Assembly: GCF_903853455.1 (NCBI RefSeq) | Contig: NZ_CAINTR010000169.1 | Span: 1-64,000 of the forward strand | DNA length: 64,000 nucleotides | Reading direction: 5' to 3' | From: an uncultured Magnetospirillum sp. | GTDB taxonomy: Bacteria > Pseudomonadota > Alphaproteobacteria > Rhodospirillales > Magnetospirillaceae | Shown: positions 1-8,512 of the stretch, one piece after another | How positions within the stretch are numbered: the stretch's first letter is position 1 | Layout of the letters: every line of letters begins with the position of its first letter | Made by a program: the position numbers and the translations under genes | Notes under the pieces: model-generated | Told to the model about the DNA's origin: nothing | The model's input: only the letters and a program-made list of their open reading frames with translations | Database searches by the model: none

Positions 1-61
1 GTTATGGAATAAATTGATAAATAATTTGACGAAACTGCTAACCCAGAAGGAGATTTAGAAA

Positions 62-550
62 ATGAAAAATTATGATGATTCTTATGACACTATACACGAT
101 AGGCTATACCGCCAAAAACCAGAAGATGGCTCCCTTGAATTTGTTGAAAGCCCATTCTTCCTCAAGCACTACTACCAATCAAAAAAGAAATTTGAGGATG
201 CCAATCGAATTGATTGGGAAGATATCGTTGAAAACTTGAAAAGTGCCAAAAAAATCAGCGACACGGCATTGAGTTCATATTTCGGGAAGCAGTCTTCATA
301 TGTGTCGGTATTGCGGGCACGAGGCTTGGAACCGTCGTTGGACGCCATAGCCAGAATGACGCTGAAAATCTCAGATGAATTGGATGAATTTGAAACCCGA
401 GCCCTTCGTGGTGAGGTTGAGCAGGGGGAGTGGGCTACTGCTGCGACAATTCGGGAAGCACTTCAGCAGTTGGTTCGCAAGATGCAGATGATGGTGAAAT
501 ACCCAGATGGGAAAATCCCAAACCAGAAGAAGGTCACCTCGTGGATTTAG
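62..550 (+). CDS. small putative DNA-binding protein of the integrative element
   Basis: This 162-residue protein is preceded by a strong ribosome binding site (AGAAGGAG, about 46-53). Residues 55-110 are mainly helical and include a stretch (LSSYFGKQSSYVSVLRARG) that looks like a helix-turn-helix with a recognition helix. I infer a role in DNA binding, perhaps regulating the element. I do not recognise the family. Codon use is AT-rich like the recombinase and unlike the rest of the window. The gene ends seven bases before the end of the convergent recombinase gene, so the two probably belong to the same element. Confidence 0.6.
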   Translation: MKNYDDSYDTIHDRLYRQKPEDGSLEFVESPFFLKHYYQSKKKFEDANRIDWEDIVENLKSAKKISDTALSSYFGKQSSYVSVLRARGLEPSLDAIARMTLKISDELDEFETRALRGEVEQGEWATAATIREALQQLVRKMQMMVKYPDGKIPNQKKVTSWI

Positions 551-557
551 GGGGGGT

Positions 558-1817
558 TCATTTTCCTCTAAATCCCCTCATAATTTTTTGCATTTCGTCA
601 GAGACAGTGTTTCCAATACCACCTCTTCCGAGTTCAGTCGCCTTGTGCAGAGGCTTGATATCAGAGTAGTGGTCTTGCAACATTTTCACACTGGTTCCCA
701 TATTTTCAGCCAACATTAGCCAGTCTGGTGTTGTGCTGTTCCTGATATATTCAGTTGCATATGTGTGGCGAAGGCAATAGGTGGAAAGCACTTTCCCATC
801 TGCATTCCTTGTCATTTTCATATTTTGAAGTGTTTCTGAGAAATATCTGTATGGATGTTTCCACTGACTTCCATCCCAGTTCGAAAAAACCCAATCATCC
901 GCCTTGGTGTTGCGTTCCTTTAATTTCATTTCATCAATGACTTGAACTATTTCTCTGAATGGGATGACTTCTCTTGGCTTCGTTTTCGACACGGTCACTT
1001 TAATGGAATAGTTTTCCGTTCCACTGCCATCTACAATTTTTCGAATGTGATGCCATTTAATGTTTCTTGCTTCATTTATCCGAAGACCACTGTATATCAT
1101 AAATCTTATATAATAATACAAGTTATTGCGGGCATATTTAATTTTTCCATCATTCGCACTGGCTATCTTTTTAGTTAAGTAGTCGAGAACTCTATCTATT
1201 TCATTTGATGTCATTGCTGGACGCTTGTTATTTCCATATTTTCTAACTTTATATTCCCAGTCAGGTCTTGCTGTTATATATCCCTTTAATTTAGCCCATA
1301 TAAATAATCTCTTTATTACACCATATTCGAATCTGAGTGTGTTGTGGGACAATGTAGCCCCATCTTTTTGAGCATTTATGTGGCTTGTCTGGCGGAACGC
1401 CCTGTTCCGCCAAACAACATATTGCTCCAATTCGGATTCCCCGATGGCTGATATAGCCACATTTCCGCAGTATTTATCCCAGTGGGACAAGGCAACTTTT
1501 GTTGCCTTGAACATATATTTGGAGAATTGGCTATTCTCGACCTGAACCTCCAAGTGCTTTCTATACTTATTGACTATTTCTGAAAGAGGATTGATGGCGG
1601 CTGCTTCAGCAATCTGCTTTACAACATTGAAATAGTGGTCGTGTGCAATTTCTATTGCCTCAGAATAACTGACTGTTTTGAGTGATTTGAACTCATACTT
1701 GTTCGCTCCCATCTTGAACCTTGCGTTCCAGATGGGTTTTTTTGCGTGTGCTCGCTTGAATATTACAATCGCCCCTTCCAAAAAATGGTGGGGGTCAATC
1801 ATTGAAAATCCAGCCAT
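558..1817 (-). CDS. tyrosine recombinase/integrase
   Basis: This protein of about 419 residues has a C-terminal phage-integrase catalytic domain: an arginine in SGLRINEARNIKW, a lysine in SKTKPREVIP, a second arginine and histidine in YCLRHTYAT, and the tyrosine nucleophile in LQDHYSDI. The first histidine of the usual HxLRH box is a tyrosine here. The N-terminal half is probably the core-binding domain. The frame stays open upstream to 2021, but there it runs antisense through GC-rich phage DNA. I chose the ATG at 1817 because AAGGGGA lies just before it; the ATG at 1838 is the alternative. It should catalyse integration and excision of the element. Confidence 0.9.
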   Translation of the reverse strand: MAGFSMIDPHHFLEGAIVIFKRAHAKKPIWNARFKMGANKYEFKSLKTVSYSEAIEIAHDHYFNVVKQIAEAAAINPLSEIVNKYRKHLEVQVENSQFSKYMFKATKVALSHWDKYCGNVAISAIGESELEQYVVWRNRAFRQTSHINAQKDGATLSHNTLRFEYGVIKRLFIWAKLKGYITARPDWEYKVRKYGNNKRPAMTSNEIDRVLDYLTKKIASANDGKIKYARNNLYYYIRFMIYSGLRINEARNIKWHHIRKIVDGSGTENYSIKVTVSKTKPREVIPFREIVQVIDEMKLKERNTKADDWVFSNWDGSQWKHPYRYFSETLQNMKMTRNADGKVLSTYCLRHTYATEYIRNSTTPDWLMLAENMGTSVKMLQDHYSDIKPLHKATELGRGGIGNTVSDEMQKIMRGFRGK

Positions 1818-1848
1818 TGCGTTCCCCTTCCATTCCATTGGGGGTGCG

Positions 1849-1881
1849 ATATGCAAATGAGTATTGCATATTTTTGCATAT
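1849..1881. promoter_or_regulatory. iterated ATATGCAA sites upstream of the integrase
   Basis: The 8-mer ATATGCAA occurs at 1849-1856, and its complement TTGCATAT at 1864-1871 and 1874-1881. Together they make inverted and direct repeats between the integrase start and the element boundary. This spacing suits arm-type recombinase sites or an operator for the integrase promoter. The function is inferred from position and repetition only. Confidence 0.4.
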
Positions 1882-1898
1882 AACGCTATAGCCGTTAA

Positions 1899-2009
1899 GT
1901 CGTTGGAATATATATAGAAAATAGTCCTTGCGGCAACAACTTCATGTCCCAGGGCAGCACCTTGGTCGACGCCGCCGGCGTCGTCAGCATGCGCTGCCTC
2001 GAACCCTAG
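1899..2009 (+). pseudogene. 3' remnant of a phage gene cut by the integrative element
   Basis: Reading back from TAG at 2007-2009, codons are GC-rich and plausible (ending GVVSMRCLEP) to about 1930. Upstream the sequence turns AT-rich and reaches an in-frame stop at 1896-1898. No start codon with a ribosome site precedes it. The gene before the 89-residue protein in this kind of phage would be a head or coat gene, but about 27 residues are too few to identify it. I read it as the surviving tail of a gene whose 5' part was displaced by the integrative element. Confidence 0.55.
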
Positions 2010-2019
2010 GGAGGCTTCC

Positions 2020-2289
2020 ATGGCCTATCAGTCCAAGGACCTCAGCGTGTTGGCCTATGCCAACGGCTTCACGCTGTGGCATTACACCACCGCCGATTCC
2101 TCCAACACCGTCGACACCACCGGCTATTTCAACGCCGCCTCGACCATGTTGCGGCCGGGCGACATCATCGTCGCCAACGTCGATACCGCCGGCACCCTGA
2201 AGGGTGGCCTGTTCCTGGTCTCGACCAATGCCGGCGGCATCGTCGATGTCAACGACATGACCCAGATCAGCGCCACCGATACCCGCTGA
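2020..2289 (+). CDS. small phage protein of unknown function
   Basis: This 89-residue protein starts at the ATG at 2020 with AGGGAGG about six bases before it. The sequence is rich in small and polar residues (YTTADSSNTVDTTGYF, LRPGDIIVANVD) and looks like a compact beta-rich virion or head-completion protein, with no signal peptide or membrane segment. It lies between the truncated upstream phage gene and tail tubular protein A, where podoviruses often carry a small structural protein. I know of no specific function. A GC-rich hairpin follows its stop. Confidence 0.75.
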   Translation: MAYQSKDLSVLAYANGFTLWHYTTADSSNTVDTTGYFNAASTMLRPGDIIVANVDTAGTLKGGLFLVSTNAGGIVDVNDMTQISATDTR

Positions 2290-2300
2290 CCCTGTCTCCT

Positions 2301-2320
2301 CCCCCGGCTTCGGCCGGGGG
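2301..2320 (+). terminator. GC-rich hairpin after the 89-residue phage gene
   Basis: A perfect 8-bp stem (CCCCCGGC with GCCGGGGG) closes on a TTCG tetraloop 12 bases after the stop codon. The following bases are only moderately T-rich, so intrinsic termination may be weak. The rest of 2321-2467 has no gene that I can support. Confidence 0.55.
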
Positions 2321-2467
2321 AACCCATTCCTTTCCTTGATCCCTTTTCCCATCGGCCCCGGCGCTGTGGCGAGATTGTCCCCTCATCTCGCCCACGAGCG
2401 CTGGCCGCCGCCCCGCCCCCGCGCGTGCCCTCTCCGCTGCGGGGGCGGGGAATGGATAGAGTTTATT

Positions 2468-2629
2468 CGCGCCCTCAATCGCCGGGCGCCCACATCCGTG
2501 GGCTAGTGGGCTTCGCCCACCCTTCGTATTTACTCCGGGCCGCCCTACGGGCGTCGTTTGCCCCTGCGGGGCGGCACGGCTCCCGCGCCATGTGGCGCGC
2601 GCCCTCAACGGGCTAGTCGCTTCGCTCCG
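2468..2629 (-). repeat. triple-hairpin modular repeat, copy I (with 70-bp insert)
   Basis: Read on the minus strand, it begins GGAGCGAAGCGACTAGCCC and has stem 2 CGCGCC-acat-GGCGCG, then a 70-bp secondary module (2506-2575), then stem 3 CCCAC-ggat-GTGGG. It closes with CGCCCGGCGATTGAGGG. It shares linkers with copies at 5.1, 8.8, 18.4, 40.1, 49.4, 51.6, 55.2 and 60.7 kb, while the stems differ. It lies in the gap before tail tubular protein A. Confidence 0.8.
2506..2575 (-). repeat. 70-bp secondary module nested in a modular repeat
   Basis: On the minus strand this reads from GCCGCCCCGCAGGGGCAA to GGGTGGGCGAAGCCCAC. The segment at 51614-51683 on the plus strand matches it at about 63 of 70 positions with no gaps. 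It contains its own hairpins, including GTGGGC-ttc-GCCCAC. In this copy it follows stem 2; in the other it follows stem 3, so the module moves independently. Confidence 0.75.
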
Positions 2630-2658
2630 TTTCCCCTTTCATCCCCAGGAGAACCGCC

Positions 2659-3228
2659 ATGGCCCTGTCCGCCATCGCCTTGTGCTCGCGCGCGCTGCTG
2701 CGTATCGGCGCCACCACCATCGCCAGCTTCGACGAAGGCACCGCCGAGTCGGAGGTGGCGGTCAACCTGTATCCGCCGTTGCGCGACGCGGTGCTGTCGT
2801 CGCATCCGTGGAGCTTCGCCACCGCCCAGGCCACCCTGCCGCGTCTGGCCGGCGAGCCGCTGGCCGATTATTCCTACGCCTACCAGCTGCCCGCCGATTT
2901 CCTGCGGGTGCTGTCGGCCGGTCCCGCCGGCCGTGGCCAGGGACTGACCTACCGCATCAGCGAAAGTCGCCTGCTGTGCAATTCCGACGCGGTGGTGCTG
3001 ACCTATGTCTTTCGCCCGGACGAGAGCGCCTTTCCGCCGTTCTTCGCCCAGATGCTGATCGCGCGGCTGACCGCCGAGTTCTGCATTCCCGTCACCGAAA
3101 GCACCACCCGTGCCCAGTTCCTGTTCCGCCTGGCCGAGGACGAGTTCCGCCGCGCCAAGCTGATCGACGGCCAGCAGCACACGCCGCCGGCCATCACCGA
3201 TTTCCCGCTGGTGGAGGTCCGGTCATGA
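2659..3228 (+). CDS. phage tail tubular protein A (T7 gp11-like)
   Basis: This 189-residue protein has the opening typical of podovirus tail tubular protein A: an alanine-rich start with SRALLRIGA, then DEGTAESEVAVNLYPPLRD and SSHPWSFATAQ. In T7-like phages this protein forms the ring joining the portal to the tail nozzle. The length fits the family. The ATG at 2659 follows CAGGAGAA. Its stop overlaps the next start (ATGA), so it is translationally coupled to tail tubular protein B. The reading frame is intact, although the prophage is not. Confidence 0.88.
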   Translation: MALSAIALCSRALLRIGATTIASFDEGTAESEVAVNLYPPLRDAVLSSHPWSFATAQATLPRLAGEPLADYSYAYQLPADFLRVLSAGPAGRGQGLTYRISESRLLCNSDAVVLTYVFRPDESAFPPFFAQMLIARLTAEFCIPVTESTTRAQFLFRLAEDEFRRAKLIDGQQHTPPAITDFPLVEVRS

Positions 3229-5129
3229 ATGGCTTGCTCGTCCTCAACAAGACCAGCTTCGTCGCCGGCGAACTGGATCTCGCCCTGATGGGACGCGGCG
3301 ACCTGACCGCCTTCGCCAACGGCGCCGTGCGCCTGCGCAACGTGGTCATCGCGCCGACCGGCGGCGTCAGCCGCCGCGCCGGCCTCCGCTTCGTCGACAC
3401 GGCGCGGGGGCCCGGCCGGCTGATCGCCTTCGAGTTCAACACCCAGCAGACCTACCTGATGGTGGTGACCGACCAGCATCTCGACATCTACGCCGACGAC
3501 GTTCGGGTCGCCGGCCTCGACACGCCCTGGACCGCCGCCCAGATCCCCCAGATCGCCTGGACCCAAAGCGCCGACACCTTGCTGGTGACCCATCCCGACG
3601 TGCCGCCGCGCAAGATCACCCGCACCGGAGCCGATTCCTGGAGCATGGCGGAGTGGTCGTTCTACGAGGAGGACGACGTCGTCTACCTGCCCCACCACAA
3701 ATTCGCCGACGACAGCGTGACCCTGACCCCCAACGCCACCAGCGGCACCATCACCCTGACCGCCTCGGCCGCCGTGTTCCAGGCCGGCCATGTGGGGTTG
3801 CGCCTGCGTCTGGGCGGCAAGCAGGTGCTGGTCACCGCCGTGACCTCGCCGACCCAGGCCACCGCCGACGTCAAGCAGACCCTGACCTCGACCGCCACCA
3901 CCAAGGATTGGGAGGAGCAGTCCTTCTCGGTCCTGCGCGGCTGGCCGGTCACGGTGTGCTTCCACCAGGGCCGCCTGGTGATCGGCGGCAGCCGCGACCT
4001 GCCCAACCGGCTGTGGCTGTCGAAGTCCATGGACCTGTTCAATTTCGATCTCGGCACCGGCTTGGACGACGAGAGCATCGAGTTCTCCATGCTGTCCGAC
4101 CAGGTCAACGCCATCCGCGCCGTGTTCTCCGGCCGCCACCTCCAGGTCTTCACCTCCGGCGCCGAATACATGGTCACCGGCACGCCACTGACCCCCACCG
4201 CCATTCAGGTCACCCGCCAGACCCGCATCGGCTCGCCGGTGGACCGCATGGTGCCGCCCCGCGACGTGGACGGCGCCACCCATTTCGTGTCGCGCAACGG
4301 CCGCGACCTGTGCGAGTTCCTCTACACCGACGTGGAGCAGGCCTATCAGGTCCACGATCTGGCCATGATCGCCAAGCACGTCATGAACGGACCGCTGGAC
4401 CAGGATTACGACGCCGTCCACCGCCTGTTCCATGTGGTGATGAGCGACGGAACGCTGGCGACCCTGACCATCTATCGCGCCGAGAAGGTAACGGCCTGGA
4501 CGGTGTTCGAAACCGATGGCCGTTTCCTGGCGGTCGCCGCGGTGGAGGGCGCCGTCTTCGTTCTGGTCGAGCGCCAGGGCCAGATCTTCATCGAATGCTT
4601 CGACGACGGCTTCAACCTCGATTGCGCCCTGACCGGGACGCGGACTCCGCCCACCATGTCGTGGAGCGGGCTGGACCACCTGGAAGGCCGCTCGGTGCGC
4701 GTCCTGGCCGATGGCGGCGCCGTCGCCGACCTGACGGTGGCGTCCGGCCATGTCACCCTGGCCCAGCCGGCGTCCACCATCCAGGCCGGCTTGGCCTATG
4801 CCCACGAGATCGAGCCGCTGCCGCCGGTCGCCGCAGTGGGCCAGCCGCTGGCGCCCGGCCAGTTGGTCCGCATGGTCCTGGCCCATTTCCGCGTCCTCGA
4901 CACCAAGGCGCTGCACATCGACACCGGCCGGGGGCCCACTCCGATCCCGTTCCGCCGCTTTGGCGACGACCGTTTCGGCGCCGAGCCGCCGGCCTTTTCC
5001 GGTGACGTCAAGGTCAGAGCCATCGGCTGGAGCCGCAACGTCATGCAGCCGCTGTGGCGGATCTCGCAGGATGTGCCCATGCCCTGCACCGTGCTGTCGG
5101 TCGCCACCGAGATGAAGCTGGCCGATTAG
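3225..5129 (+). CDS. phage tail tubular protein B (T7 gp12-like)
   Basis: This 634-residue protein starts at the ATG overlapping the previous stop. The N-terminus (LNKTSFVAGELDLALMGRGDL, then GCVSRR-like GGVSRRAGLRFVD) and the later GGSRDLPNRLWLSK and FTSGAEYMVTG segments are typical of podovirus tail tubular protein B, which builds the hexameric tail nozzle. The beta-rich character and length fit. The frame stays open upstream to 2592, but that part lies over repeat DNA and overlaps gp11, so it is not coding. The gene is intact. Confidence 0.88.
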   Translation: MNGLLVLNKTSFVAGELDLALMGRGDLTAFANGAVRLRNVVIAPTGGVSRRAGLRFVDTARGPGRLIAFEFNTQQTYLMVVTDQHLDIYADDVRVAGLDTPWTAAQIPQIAWTQSADTLLVTHPDVPPRKITRTGADSWSMAEWSFYEEDDVVYLPHHKFADDSVTLTPNATSGTITLTASAAVFQAGHVGLRLRLGGKQVLVTAVTSPTQATADVKQTLTSTATTKDWEEQSFSVLRGWPVTVCFHQGRLVIGGSRDLPNRLWLSKSMDLFNFDLGTGLDDESIEFSMLSDQVNAIRAVFSGRHLQVFTSGAEYMVTGTPLTPTAIQVTRQTRIGSPVDRMVPPRDVDGATHFVSRNGRDLCEFLYTDVEQAYQVHDLAMIAKHVMNGPLDQDYDAVHRLFHVVMSDGTLATLTIYRAEKVTAWTVFETDGRFLAVAAVEGAVFVLVERQGQIFIECFDDGFNLDCALTGTRTPPTMSWSGLDHLEGRSVRVLADGGAVADLTVASGHVTLAQPASTIQAGLAYAHEIEPLPPVAAVGQPLAPGQLVRMVLAHFRVLDTKALHIDTGRGPTPIPFRRFGDDRFGAEPPAFSGDVKVRAIGWSRNVMQPLWRISQDVPMPCTVLSVATEMKLAD

Positions 5130-5140
5130 AGTCTTCATTT

Positions 5141-5229
5141 GTCCTCAATCGCCGGCGCGGGCCTCCGCCCGCTTGGCTTTCGCGCCACGAGGCGCGCGCC
5201 CTCAACGGGCATAGTCGCTTCGCTCCACC
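5141..5229 (-). repeat. triple-hairpin modular repeat, copy H
   Basis: On the minus strand it starts GGTGGAGCGAAGCGACTA and has stem 2 CGCGCC-tcgt-GGCGCG, linker AAAGCCAAG and stem 3 CGGGC-ggag-GCCCG, ending CGGCGATTGAGGAC. It starts 12 bases after the stop of tail tubular protein B. Its 5' end matches copy I rather than the GGAGTTGCGG type. Confidence 0.8.
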
Positions 5230-5265
5230 GTGAGTTGTCTCAAACGCCAGCCAAGGAACACCATC

Positions 5266-8200
5266 ATGGCAGACCACATCCAGGTCGGCGATGTCACGCC
5301 ACGCGTCCAGTACGTGGCCAATGGCAGCCAGACCGCCTTCACCTTTCTGTTCCCCATCTTCGCCGCCGCCGACATGGAGGTCTGGCTGGACAACGCCCAG
5401 CAGCCCGACTCCGCCTACACCATCTCGGGAATCGGCATTTCCGGCGGCGGAACGGTGCTGTTCACCATCCCGCCGGCTAATGGCGCGCTGGTGACCCTGC
5501 GGCGCCGGCTGGCCATCGCGCGGACCAGCGACTACCAGGAGGACGGCATCATCCGCGCCAAGCTCCTCAACGACGAATTGGATTACCAGACCGCCGCCCT
5601 CCAGCAGGTGGCCGACGATGCCGGCCGCGCGGTCAAACGCTCGTTCCTCAGCGCCAATGGCGCCGACCTCACCCTGCCCGAACCCTCGGCCGGGCGGGCG
5701 ATCAAATGGAACGCCACCGCCACCGGCCTGGAGAACTCGGCCGGCGATACCGATCAGATCCTGGCCGGCGCCACCGCCCAGGCCACCAATGCCGCCCTCA
5801 GCCAATCCTCCGCGGCGGCTTCGGCGACCGATGCCGCCGCCAGCGCCACAGCGGCGGCCGCATCCGCCGGTTCGGCCCATGTCAGCGAGTTGTCCGCCCT
5901 GGGCTCGGCCTCGACCGCGTCGAGCGCCGCCAACGCCGCCGCCACCTCGGCCGCCAACGCCTCGGCCAGCGAAACCGCCGCCACGGCCGCCGCCGCCACT
6001 GCTCACGGCTCCGACATCAGTGCCGGCACCGCCGCGTCATCGGCCGCGACCCAGGCGACCAGCGCGGCGACCAGCGCCACCTCGGCCGCCAACAGTGCAA
6101 CCACCGCGACGACTCAGGCGGGGTTGGCAGCCGCCAGCGCCGGCACCGCCACCACCCAGGCGGCCAACGCCGCCACCAGCGCCACGGCCGCCGCCATATC
6201 CGCCGGCTCGGCCCAGACCTATGCCAGTCAGGCGCAGGCGGCGGCCTCGGGCGGCGCTGTCAAGATCAGCGCCACCGACACCACCGGCAACTTTCTCCAG
6301 AGCAAGCTGCTGGCCGGAACCAATATCACCCTGACCAAGGGCAATGGCGGCGGCAACGAGACCCTGACCGTCGCCGTCAGCGGCCTGGGCAGTGCCGCCA
6401 CGCTGAGCTCGGACACCGACACCGCCCTGGCCGCCAATTCGGACAGCCGGGTAGCGACCCAAAAGGCGGTCAAGGCCTACGTGGACGGCAAGGTGGCCGG
6501 CCTGCCCTCGTCCACCGATGTCACCGCGTTGCAGCAGGACGTGATCCAGAACTACCTGCTGGACGCCGTCAACGGCGCCTGGGCGGCGGGGTCCTTCAGC
6601 AACGGTGGCTTCGACGCCTTCAATACCGACACCATCGGCGCCAATTCGACCGGCCAGACCTATGAGAGCGGCAAGTACTACGACAACCCGCCGACGGCTC
6701 CGTCCACCAGCTACGCCAATAGTCTCGGTACGGGAGACCGAACCGCTACCATTGGCGTCAGCAAATCCGGGGCAAATTGGCAGTCATCCGGGTCAAATCT
6801 ACCGCTGCTGGTCAACGGCAATACCGGAGATGCCGCCCAAGCCATCACGAGCGGGGCGGACTGCACCGGCCTGATACTGACGTTCGATTTAGGGACCGGC
6901 GCAGCGAAATATTTCACCGAGATCAAGACCTACTGGCAGGCGGGATATGCGACGGGCGGGACATTCAAGTGGCAGGGGTCGAATGATAATTCCACTTGGT
7001 CGGATATGGCGACCTGGACCTGGAATGGCAACGGAAATGGTGGTGGTGCTCTCGCAACCCCGGTGGCGGCCAATTACGGCCCCTGGCGATATCTGCGGAT
7101 GCTTGGCGTTTCAGGGACGTGCCCTAGCGGCGTGTGGCTGTACGAGGTCGAGTTCAAGATTGGAACCTCCCCCGGGAGCACCTCCAACATGACCCTTCTG
7201 TCGTCGGCCCTGTCACCCGCCCCGGCCAGCGTCCCGACCCAGATCAAGCTGATGGCGTTGTACAAGGACATGTCGGGCTCGGCCGTGCTCAACACCGACG
7301 TCACCGCCGAGGCCACCCCCGGCCTGAAACCCAAGCGCCGCGACCAGTGGGCGGCGGATCAGTTCACCGTCAACCGGCCGGGCGAGCTGCGCGATCCCTC
7401 CATGGTCGCCAAGGGCATCGGCGCCAACATCACCGGCAGTCGGGCCGAGATCATCATCTGCGACGACGTCGAAGTGCCCAATACCTGCGACTCGGCCCCC
7501 AAGCGGGTGGATCTGCGCGAGCGGCTGGCCGAGATCGACTATGTCATGGTGCCGGGCGGCACCCAGCTTTACGTGGGAACGCCGCACAGCTACTACACCA
7601 TCTATGCCGAGCAACCCCGGCTGGAAACCGGCGAGACGCGGCCGTTCCTCGACGGCTTCGCCCGGCTGGAGCTGCCGCTGGTCGATGGCGAAGGCCACAG
7701 CGCCTGGCCCGAGCGCTTTCCCTCCGAACGCATCGCCGCCATCCGCAAGCGCACCGGCCCCAACAAGTTCGACAGCCAGATGATGCTGCGGCCGGTCAAT
7801 ATCGCCGACGGTCGCCTCGACCCCGACCGCATGCGCCTCTACGAGGCCGAGCTGGTCTATGCCGAGGGCAACGGCGTGCCGCTGCTGACCCTGGGCGGCC
7901 GGCGGCTGGTCTCGGCCGCGTGCTGGTGGGACCCCTCCTACGGCTCGCCCGGCAAGGGCGATTCCTCGGTGGTGGCCGCCGTGTTCACCGACGAGGACGG
8001 CTCCTACTGGCTGCACCGGATCCGCTATGTGGAACACGACCCGGCGCGGACCGAGGTGGACGAGGCGACCCAGCTCTGCCGCCAGGTCGCCACCTTCGTC
8101 GCCGAGCTTCACCTGCCGGCGATCTCGCTGGAGACCAACGGGCTGGGCCGCTTCCTGCCCGGCCTGCTGCGGCGCGAACTGGCAGGGTCGGGCGTCGCCT

Positions 8201-8499
8201 GCGCCGTGGTCGAAGCCATCTCCAAGCGGGCCAAGGACCAGCGCATCGTCGACGCCTTCGACGCGGTGCTGGCCGCCGGCGCCCTGCACGCCCATCGCAG
8301 CGTCTGGACCACGCCCTTCATCGGCGAGATGCGCGAATGGCGACCCGGCGGCAAGGGCCGCGACGACGGCCTCGACGCCGTCGCCGGCTGCCTGCTGTCC
8401 CAGCCGGTGCGGCTGTCGCGGGCGGTGGTCACGGCGGCCCGGCCTCGCTGGCGGCCCGGCGGCGATTCGCTGGTCGCCGAAACCGATTTTGAATTTTAG
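5266..8499 (+). CDS. chimeric tail fibre / large terminase fusion
   Basis: This 1077-residue frame begins at the ATG at 5266 (AAGGAA upstream). Residues 1-150 resemble the T7 gp17-type fibre head-binding domain. Residues 165-325 are an alanine/serine-rich coiled-coil-like shaft. About 458-628 resemble an F5/8-type carbohydrate-binding fold (WQGSNDNSTWSDM, WRYLRMLGVSG). From about residue 684 the sequence becomes the C-terminal part of a phage large terminase: a Walker B-like IIICDDVEVP near 729-738, GTPHSYYTIY, and a nuclease region with WWDPSYGSPGKGDSS near 886. The terminase Walker A part is missing. I infer an in-frame deletion joining two genes; a functional fusion is unlikely. Confidence 0.85.
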   Translation: MADHIQVGDVTPRVQYVANGSQTAFTFLFPIFAAADMEVWLDNAQQPDSAYTISGIGISGGGTVLFTIPPANGALVTLRRRLAIARTSDYQEDGIIRAKLLNDELDYQTAALQQVADDAGRAVKRSFLSANGADLTLPEPSAGRAIKWNATATGLENSAGDTDQILAGATAQATNAALSQSSAAASATDAAASATAAAASAGSAHVSELSALGSASTASSAANAAATSAANASASETAATAAAATAHGSDISAGTAASSAATQATSAATSATSAANSATTATTQAGLAAASAGTATTQAANAATSATAAAISAGSAQTYASQAQAAASGGAVKISATDTTGNFLQSKLLAGTNITLTKGNGGGNETLTVAVSGLGSAATLSSDTDTALAANSDSRVATQKAVKAYVDGKVAGLPSSTDVTALQQDVIQNYLLDAVNGAWAAGSFSNGGFDAFNTDTIGANSTGQTYESGKYYDNPPTAPSTSYANSLGTGDRTATIGVSKSGANWQSSGSNLPLLVNGNTGDAAQAITSGADCTGLILTFDLGTGAAKYFTEIKTYWQAGYATGGTFKWQGSNDNSTWSDMATWTWNGNGNGGGALATPVAANYGPWRYLRMLGVSGTCPSGVWLYEVEFKIGTSPGSTSNMTLLSSALSPAPASVPTQIKLMALYKDMSGSAVLNTDVTAEATPGLKPKRRDQWAADQFTVNRPGELRDPSMVAKGIGANITGSRAEIIICDDVEVPNTCDSAPKRVDLRERLAEIDYVMVPGGTQLYVGTPHSYYTIYAEQPRLETGETRPFLDGFARLELPLVDGEGHSAWPERFPSERIAAIRKRTGPNKFDSQMMLRPVNIADGRLDPDRMRLYEAELVYAEGNGVPLLTLGGRRLVSAACWWDPSYGSPGKGDSSVVAAVFTDEDGSYWLHRIRYVEHDPARTEVDEATQLCRQVATFVAELHLPAISLETNGLGRFLPGLLRRELAGSGVACAVVEAISKRAKDQRIVDAFDAVLAAGALHAHRSVWTTPFIGEMREWRPGGKGRDDGLDAVAGCLLSQPVRLSRAVVTAARPRWRPGGDSLVAETDFEF

Positions 8500-8512
8500 G
8501 AGAACCCTCGAA

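Larger units (their letters stand above)
1..1925. mobile_element. right end of an AT-rich integrative element
   Basis: This block is clearly more AT-rich than everything after about 1930. It carries a tyrosine recombinase with a small DNA-binding-like protein facing it. The composition changes abruptly at about 1925, inside what was a phage gene: the codons after it (to the stop at 2007-2009) read as the end of a GC-rich phage protein. Its other end lies before the window, so the attachment core cannot be determined. The boundary position is inferred from composition and reading frame only. Confidence 0.6.

Noticed and set aside
1818-2021. N-terminal extension of the integrase by 68 codons
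   Set aside because: It runs antisense through the phage gene remnant, is GC-rich unlike the rest of the gene, and lacks a ribosome site; the ATG at 1817 has one.
3003-5138. Long open frame opposite tail tubular protein B
   Set aside because: It is a GC-bias shadow of the real gene: low-complexity Gly/Ala/Asp/His composition and no recognisable domain.
5266-8499. A natural bifunctional fibre-terminase enzyme
   Set aside because: The terminase half lacks Walker A, and fibre and terminase act at different stages; an in-frame deletion is simpler.
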